DNA from: Tetragonia tetragonoides
Lineage: Eukaryota > Streptophyta > Magnoliopsida > Caryophyllales > Aizoaceae
Assembly: GCA_038025085.1 (NCBI GenBank)
Contig: CM076146.1
Coordinates: forward strand, 16,590,001-16,654,000
Length of the DNA: 64,000 nt
Direction: 5' to 3'
Shown here: piece after piece, positions 57,352 to 64,000 of the stretch
Numbering within the stretch: position 1 is the stretch's first letter
Layout: every line of letters begins with the position of its first letter
Notes under the pieces: model-generated
What the model was told of the DNA's origin: nothing
Seen by the model: only the letters and a program-made list of their open reading frames with translations
Database searches by the model: none
Translations under genes and position numbers: made by a program

Positions 57352-60112
57352 ATGGCTACTAAACTTAGAGGAGGTAGGAAAAGGAAGGAGCAAGAGATTG
57401 TTGTGAGGGAGGCCCCGAATGTTTTCACTCGGGTCGTCATTATGTGTAGGCGAACATAAAATTTTTAGGTTGAAAACTGTAGTGTAAGTAATGTGGAAAA
57501 CCAATTTGCATTAAATTGTTTTTCTTGCTAGTTTGCAAATTCTCGTAGAATTATTTTTGTATGTGAAGAATGAATTTGTATGAAATTCATCTTTAAATGG
57601 TGGAAAATAAATTTGTGTGAAATTTATTCTCGTTGCAATTATTACTCTTTGGTGAAAATAAACTTGAATGAAGTTTATTTTTATTTTATATAGATATTTT
57701 TAAACAGTAGATGTTTTTTGAGTAGATTTATGGATGATAAATTTGCGTGAAATTTATGCTTGTTAAAACTTACTCTTGTTGTATTGGTTTAGCTAGAATG
57801 CTAAATATTACGAGTTGTAAAGATTTAGGACTAAACTGGAGACTGGTAGTTATTACTAGGATCACCTAACTAACTATCTTGCGACTGTTGTGTTGTATAG
57901 GAAGTAGACGCTACCATGCGGGGTTATGTTACCCCGTAGGTATGTGACTTTCGAGGTCAACAATATACTAGAGCGTTGTGGCTTCGGTCATCTGTTAGCG
58001 TCCATCACTTCTGCTGAGCGCTCTGACCGCTTACTTGTTAGAGGTCTTGCGGAGCGATACTGGGATACTACCAGTACTTTTCATTTTCCTATGGGTGAGA
58101 TTAGGATCACCCCTTTCGAGTTCGGTCTGATTCTGGGCTCCCTTGCACCGGTATCCCCCTCACTTATGGAGAGGTGATTAGAGATGACATGGTGAAGATG
58201 TTTGGCCTTTTCGGGGTCAATTGGGATGGAATGAAGTACGGGCAGACTGACGCAATGGAGCAGTTCCTGACAAACCTGAGGAAGTTGAAGAAGGTCACGG
58301 CGGAGCAGCACGCTCGCCTTTTCTTGGCCTATATTATAGCTTGTTCCGTCTTTTCGGATAAAGCTAGTAGGTATCATGTTTACAATTTCTCATGCTTGCG
58401 GGATTTGGACAGAGTTGCGGAGTATAACTAGGGTCTTCGAGCATACTAATGTCTTCTGCGGTGCTTGAGGCAGTTCTGTTGCCTCAGTGGGGAGGAGGGA
58501 GCGTCTCGCGTCTCCTTGGTCGGCTATTGGAAGATTATGGAGGTAATTTTCCTTTACCCTTCTTATACTTTGTGCTTTGCCTTTTTACTCATAACTTATG
58601 CCTAATCCATGTGTTTTGCATGTATTAGATTTGGTTTTATGAGCATTTCCCTCACCTTTCCCCTCTTCTTTAGACAAGGGATTTGTCCTTTCCGGCGGGA
58701 TTTGTCCTTTCCCACACCTTGAGGGGACGGGCATCTTGCCCATTTACTACGTTGCACGCCCTTAGGGAGGCGATATATCCCTTGACCGCTCAGGATGTAA
58801 GTGATTACCTTTTGCATTTTTATCGTCCTTTTCATCCTTTTGTGTGCTCATTCTTTGCTTTTGTAGGTTGACCAGTTCCCTTGGATGGGTTACCTCACGG
58901 GCCTCTCGGCATGGTTCTTAGGTGCACGAGAGTATGACCAGAAGAGAGTCCTTATTGAGTGTCCTTTTGGCTTTGAGCTGTTCTTAAGAGAGAGACTGAT
59001 TAGGCAGACTTTCTCCGACCTTCTGGCTCCGAGGATTCCTTTGAACCCTCCGGATTCTATGCTTTATGTTCGTCACCTTACCGTATAGCAGGTAACGACG
59101 GCCACCGTTGGGGTGCCCTTGAGTATTTGCTCCCGGCTGACCCGCAGGTGGATCTTATGGTGGCGTATACCGAGTATACTGAGGCTCGGTTGTGCCCTAA
59201 CTTCTCAACTGATCCGGTGAGTAATTTATTTTGTTTCTTAATTTCGATTGGAAATTTAGAAATGTGTCTGTTGCTTTTATGTTTTGTAGAGTGCTACGAG
59301 TTCTTCATCGTCCCATGCGACTGCTTCTTCTCCGCGCCCTACTCCTCCTACCATGTCGGTGGGTTATACAGGAGCAGACGACTCTCCTCATGTTCTTTTG
59401 ATTCCTGAGTTTCGTGGTCCCGATGAGGAGGTCGAGGGATGCCTCTACAACCTGGTTGTATGGGGGTAAGTGAAAATCCATTATAATTTGCAATGTTTCC
59501 TTTATGTTTATACTGACTCTTCTATTATGTGCACAGTTGGATGTTGTTGAGACGCGGAAGATCTATAGGGGCATGCATGCCCTTAAACATTGTATTTCCA
59601 TATTCGCGAGTCAGAGTGTGTGCACGAGTCGCGGATCCAACGTTCAAGACGTATGTTCATTTCAAGTAATAGTGCTTGATGTGAATTTTTATAATTTTCT
59701 GACCTTGAGTCCATTTTGCAGCCTGTGTCCGTGGCAAGGCCTCCAGTTACTCATGCTCCAGAGTTGGCGTCTACACCGCAGCGTCGTCCTCCGAGGCAAG
59801 AGAGTACGGAAGTGCGTCATGGGACGCCACGGGATCGAGTGGATGCGGGGAACCTGCCCCAGGTGCCTTATCTTCCGTAGTGGCATGCACCGCCTCCTTA
59901 AATGGGGGTATCCGGGTTATGCTATGGCTATGTATCCTCAAGTCCCTCTGAGGAGCTCTTAAAGTCAGGAGAGTATGAGCCACCGCGTCATTCACTTGAT
60001 CCTGCTCACTTGACGGGTTCATTGTTTGCCTTTGACCCTAGAGTTTGGGCGATGTTTCAGCCCGGTCCTTCGGGTGCTCCATCATCAAGTGGACCAGGAG
60101 AGTCGACTTAGG
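57352..60112 (+). pseudogene. Antisense plant mobile domain (PMD) gene in the Tat element
   Basis: Exon 1 starts at ATG 57352 (MATKLRGGRKRKEQEIV) with a basic, NLS-like start. After an AT-rich intron the PMD core begins at about 57926: ILERCGFGHLLASI, GLAERYWDTTSTFHFPMGE and ITPFEFGLILG, the signature of PMD proteins such as MAIN/MAIL1 and those found in Ty3 elements. A frameshift near 58155 and a stop at about 58429 (AEYN*G, Trp in the family) break it. Further exons carry IWFYEHFPHL (58629), QFPWMGYLTGL (58870) and a Pro-rich C-terminus to 60110. PMD proteins of hosts act in silencing and genome stability. Here the gene is antisense to the element and degenerate. Confidence 0.72.
57491..57762. 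repeat. Five imperfect hairpin repeats in the PMD first intron
   Basis: Units like GAAAATAAATTTGTGTGAAATTTATT recur near 57491, 57563, 57601, 57651 and 57731. Each is a short self-complementary hairpin. Confidence 0.7.
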
Positions 60113-60574
60113 CGGGTACGAGTACTTGCGAAGATGGCCTGTGATATTTGCTGTAGTGCAATTTGAGCTTTCGGGCTTGTATTAAACCTGCTATAAATAT
60201 TGCATTTTATTCACGCACTAATATATCACGCAAATGCCCATATGTGAATTTAATCATCTGATTTCCGAATGGAAAATCACAAAACATGAAATCTGAGAAT
60301 TTAGGATTCCCGAAAACTTAGCACATTTGGGGTATCCCTTCCCTTAGATAAATGAAAATAAAACAAATGAAAATAACAAAAGATAATTAAAAAGGAAAAG
60401 ATAATTAAAGAAAATAAGGAATCAGAAAATAAAAGGAAAAAAGGTGGAACCTCATAATCCTAATAAAAAGAAGGAAAGAAAATAAAAAGGGAATAAGAAG
60501 AAAAGTGGCAAGAGCTCGGTCAAGGAGAGGTCAGGTGGGCCGAGGTCGTCTCACAAAATTGCATGTCATACGCC
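60113..60574. other. Spacer between the two antisense genes
   Basis: AT- and purine-rich, with A/AG-rich runs at 60350-60500. No gene recognised. Confidence 0.6.
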
Positions 60575-60735
60575 TATACATGGTGACCGCTAGAGCTCCT
60601 AGCGGCTATGATAGAGCTCAAGTGGTTGCCTCTTGGGCTAGCAGTTGAGCCGTTTGTCCTAGCGGTCAGGCCGCCAGCTGGAGCAGTTTAGCCACTCGTC
60701 CCAATGGCTCAGCCGTCCAGACTAGGTGAGAGGCC
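60575..60735. repeat. GCGGTT-type motif cluster upstream of the DUF7745-like gene
   Basis: CCGCTAG, CTAGCGG, AGCAGTTGAGCCG and TAGCGGTCAGGCCGCC units in about 160 bp, resembling the clusters at 44823 and 56868. The gene starts about 160 bp downstream. Confidence 0.7.
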
Positions 60736-60896
60736 ACCTGGCCTTTTTTCGTCGGTTGTCTGTGTTTCCTTAAATTTTCGACGAGAATCCAACTGTGACC
60801 TCTATCTAGTCGGATTTTCTCTTCTTCTCCTCTTACCATTTACTTTGAGCCCCTAGAGAGAGAAAATTCCTTGAGAGAAAATCCTTAATTTTAGCA

Positions 60897-62433
60897 ATGG
60901 TGAACTTTGATGATGTCTTTGATGCTTGGTTGGCCTCCAGGACCGTAGAGGGGAGGTTAGAACTTACTCCCTTCCACCTTAATGCACTATTTCACGTCAA
61001 ACAAGTCAAGATCTTGTGGGACTTTCTCCATGCCTCTATTGTATTTTGGGACCCGAAGTTTCATGTTTTCCGCTTTGGTGCTCATGAGATGTGCCCATTG
61101 GTGGACAAAGTTCTCCGATATCATTGGCTTTCCAAATGAGAGCTCTCCCGTCGTTCCTTACTTGGGGAACACTTTTCCGAGTGATTTTCAGCGATATCTC
61201 GGGTTGTCTCCTTGTCAAGTGGCCCAAATGCTTCATGGTGAGGATATTGATCTTGGTAGGCTTGTGACTTTCTTCACTTCTAGAGCCCGGGATGTGATGG
61301 ATATGAGGTACAAGAAACGTGCCTTTGTATTTTGCCTCCTCCATTGTTATTTGTTTGTTGGTGGCAATGAAGACGCTCTCATTCCATCCGAAAAGAAGTC
61401 TACCATCAACAAGGGCAAAGCTTGCCTTCTTAGGGTGACCAAGCAAATTCAGTGGCATAGCTCTCCTATGCATTTGGTTGTGGGAGAGACGATCCTTGCT
61501 TTAGATAGGCTCAAGAGCAATCCTCAAAAGTCCTTCACCAGGAGCCCTTTACTCCTTCAAGTAAGTTTTTGTGATAAAGCCTTAATCTTTATGGATTTAA
61601 CTTTATGTAGTGAAATTCTCATCTTGTATTGACTTGAATTTTTTCTTTTGTTGTTTTTGTGTAGATATGGCTTCAAGAGAAACTCAATGTCCTTGAAATT
61701 CCTTCCGTATACTCGAAAGTATCTCCCAAACCAATTTCCGGTGAGGCGTCGACACTTTTCTTTATCTTCCCGAGAGGAATGGTTGGAATTCTTTTATGCC
61801 AAAACCCAGATGGGTTGGTTTATTCCGTGGTAGCATATCACTAAGATCGTAGGATGTAGTGAGGACATGCCTTTCACCCGGATCATAAGCTTGCGTACCT
61901 TGACTTTCTTTTTGCCAAACCGCCTCCAACGATAATACGGTTTATGGCAGAGAATTCCGAATGCAAGTTGCGCGTGCCCTTGTTAATGAACTCTGACCCC
62001 TTCCTTGGTGCCCAGTTGGGAGCGATATCGGAGACGTCGTCAAGTATGGGTCAACCGGTATTTTCGCAATCTTATGGGCTATCGACCTTTTATGAGTAGT
62101 GGATTTAGAGTGGTGACAAGGCTCCTAGAGGAGGAGAAAGAGTTATTCAAGGCCCGCAAATATGATGAGCCTAGCGGTGTAAGGATAACTGCCATTGATA
62201 GGCCCGCTAAGCCGTCCAAGCCCCAAACTAAGGGTAAGGAAAAATGTAAGGCTAAGGACCAATCCAAAAAGAGGAAGAATCCGGCCCACTCGGCCAAACA
62301 AGTTAGGCCCAATGATCACGAGGCCTCTTCGAGCAATGGTAGGGAAAGATGGGCTCCAAAAGAACGAATGGAACTTGATGAGCCTAGCGAACCTGCCCAA
62401 GAGCCCGAAGATAACAAGGACAAAGAGGAGTAG
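60897..62433 (+). pseudogene. Antisense DUF7745-like gene in the Tat element
   Basis: Starts at ATG 60897 (MVNFDDVFDAWLAS). The segment IVFWDPKFHVFRFGAHEMCP resembles the N-terminal block of plant DUF7745 proteins. A frameshift at about 61115 leads into VVPYLGNTFPSDFQRYLGLS in the next frame. A GT/AG intron (61561-61664) separates the next exon (WLQEKLNVLEIPSVY). The last part (62005-62433) is basic and Lys-rich (PKPQTKGKEKCKAKDQSKK in part) with an acidic end. At least one frameshift and several stops make it a pseudogene. Similar ORFs occur in plant repeats; function unknown. It converges with the Tat pol. Confidence 0.55.
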
Positions 62434-62862
62434 TCCACCTCTAGTTGTCTAGCAAGTCTTACTTTTTTGTGCTTAGTAGTATAATTCAAATAACGGGTTT
62501 GCATGCCCAAGTAGATGTAGTTTAGAATTGCCCTTTTATTACTTTATTTCCGCACTTTTTCTTTTCTTTTCTTTTATTAGAGCATGTAATGAACTTTAGC
62601 CATATTAATGAAAGACTTGATTATTTTTGCATTAATCAGGTGAATTAAAACTCTTTTAGAGATTTATTTTATTAAAGTGGTCGGGCCCAAATCACATGGG
62701 CTACCTACAAATCCATGCGAAATCAGGCCAATATAGTTCGTAAAACCAAATCTCTTTTTTTTTTTTTTTTTTTTGGTTTTGGTCGCGGACCCCACGTGGA
62801 CGGGTTTGATCGTGTTTGACTTGGACTTGGTGCCTTAATGGGCTATCTCAAAGATTAAATAT
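62434..62862. other. Convergent spacer between the antisense gene and Tat pol
   Basis: Contains a T18 run (62757-62774) and AT-rich sequence. Both neighbouring genes end into it, so both transcripts' 3' ends should lie here. Confidence 0.6.
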
Positions 62863-64000
62863 TTATGCATAGGATCGCTTAAGTTGGTCCATATTTGTGA
62901 GTTGAGTGAACCCGTCGCCATCTAAATCCATTAACTTTACCGCTCCACCGAATAATATCGTCTTGAAAATGTAAGGGCCGGCCCAATTAGGCTTGAACTT
63001 TCCCCGAGGGTCCACTATATTTGGTCTTACCTCATTTATGACTAAGTCTCCTTGTTTTAGTCCTCTAGCCTTGAATCGTTGATCAAAATGTCTTGCCATC
63101 CTTGCTTGGTAGACATGACCATAAGGGCATTTATTCATCTTTCATCTAGCAAGACTAATTGATCATATTGGGCTTCGACCCAATCTACTTCGGGTAATTC
63201 ACATTCCAGAGCTATCCTTAATGAATGGATTTCTACCTCGACTGGGAGTACCGCCTCCATTCCGTATACTAAAGATAAGGCGTTGCTCCTGTTGAGGATC
63301 GAATAGTAGTTCTATATCCCCATAAGGCGAATTGTAGCTTGTCGGGCTAATCTTCGTAGCTTTCCGTCATTTTGGCTATCATTTGCTTTACATTCTTGTT
63401 TGCGAATTCTACGGCTCCATTTGTTTGTGGCGTAAAAGGTAAAGACTGTCGATGTTGAATTTTGAACATTGCAAAAAGTTCGACGACATCTTTTTTAAAT
63501 TAGGTCCCGTAATCACTTATGATTTCGTCGGGTACGCCATATCTAGTAATGATATTGTCGTTTGTGAACTTTGCCACGTGATTCGACGCTATTCTTGCCT
63601 ATGAACGAGCTTCAACCCATTTGGTAAAGTAGTCTATCTCGACTAGTATGTATTCATGGCCTCATTTTCCTGTATGGGAAATTTTTCCAATGATGTCAAT
63701 GCCCCATGCAGAGAACGACCATGGTGTAGTGAATGTATGTAGAGGAGTAGGAGGTCTACGTTGTAAATTGGCGTGGAATTGGCAACGTGTGCACTTTCTC
63801 ACGTATTCGATGCAGTCCTTTTCTATTGTAGTCCAATCGTATCCTTGCTTTTGGACTTTCTTGACTAAAGTCAATCCATTCATGTGGGGACCACATACGC
63901 CATTATGTATGTCACTCATGACTTTTCTTGCCTCACGTTCCTTTAGACATAGAAGACTTAGCCATTGTGGTGTCTTTTTATAAAGTTTGCCTTGCACATG
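62863..64000 (-). pseudogene. Tat-type integrase (pol C-terminus)
   Basis: Runs off the right edge. The H2C2 finger region reads HNGVCGPHMNG ... CTRCQFHAN (63900-63760). The catalytic core has the first Asp in LVEIDYFTKW (about 63640), the second in ISDYGT (about 63510) and the Glu in GAVEFANKNVKQ (about 63400). The C-terminal part (63138-62863) has GPYIFKTILFGG and ends at a stop at 62863. Stops near 63600, 63500 and 63345 and a frame change at about 63280 disable it. The spacing of finger, core and tail fits Tat/Ogre-type integrases. Confidence 0.82.

Larger units (their letters stand above)
43912..64000 (-). mobile_element. Tat-type Ty3/gypsy element, 3' part, with antisense genes
   Basis: Reading right to left: integrase at the window edge (64000-62863), two + strand (antisense) genes (62433-57352), a minisatellite and then the 3' LTR. 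The LTR's right edge is TGTAGACACC (minus) preceded by a purine tract. Tat-lineage elements (Ogre/Grande relatives) are known for long spacers and antisense ORFs between pol and the 3' LTR. Gag, RT and the 5' LTR lie outside. Element C (45516-56509) is inserted in the minisatellite. Confidence 0.75.

Overview
The window is nuclear DNA of a flowering plant, probably a eudicot. It is AT-rich and intron-bearing, and it is made almost entirely of plant transposable elements nested inside one another: L1-type LINE with a DUF4283 ORF1, chromodomain-type Ty3/gypsy, Sirevirus-like Ty1/copia, En/Spm CACTA, and Tat-type Ty3/gypsy with antisense genes. I see no intact host gene, rRNA, CRISPR array or bacterial-style operon. 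A narrower taxon cannot be named from the sequence.

Layout. (1) 1-4650: 3' part of a broken L1-like LINE on +, inserted into (2) 4651-8001, a broken + strand Ty3/gypsy element (pol, two polypurine tracts, about 105 bp of LTR). (3) 8312-42722: possible small MITE, split by (4) element X, 8623-42413, a small minus-strand LTR element with TSD CTTGC and an unrecognised non-gag/pol coding region. X is interrupted by a + strand near-complete gypsy LTR (10602 to about 13221) and, in its 5' LTR, by (5) a Sirevirus-like Ty1/copia element, 14105-42053 (minus, TSD CAGAG). (6) Inside the Sirevirus lie a deleted minus-strand gypsy copy (15917-23068), a remnant of an older CACTA copy (23069-24618) and a full-length CACTA element (24619-36178) with its transposase and accessory genes. 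(7) 43912-64000: 3' part of a Tat-type Ty3/gypsy element (minus). It has a 3' LTR, a 56-bp minisatellite, two + strand genes (plant mobile domain; DUF7745-like) antisense to the element, and integrase at the right edge. (8) A nearly complete minus-strand gypsy element (45516-56509, TSD GTAGG) sits inside the Tat minisatellite.

Relations. The four gypsy copies (4651, 10602, 15917, 45516) are one family with LTRs of about 2.6 kb. Its two longer internal copies carry an extra long ORF between the primer-binding site and gag. Each of these copies lacks RT and is non-autonomous, so mobility would need proteins supplied in trans. The CACTA element carries both genes expected of its class, but each is damaged by in-frame stops. 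The Tat element combines convergent sense pol and antisense host-like genes with a palindromic GGCGGTT/AACCGCC-type motif cluster that recurs in its LTR and upstream of both antisense genes.

Most candidate novelty lies in: the pre-gag ORF of the gypsy family, the antisense PMD and DUF7745 gene pair with its shared motif clusters, the unrecognised cargo of element X, and the recombinant CACTA structure. All homology calls are from motif recognition by eye; no database search was run.
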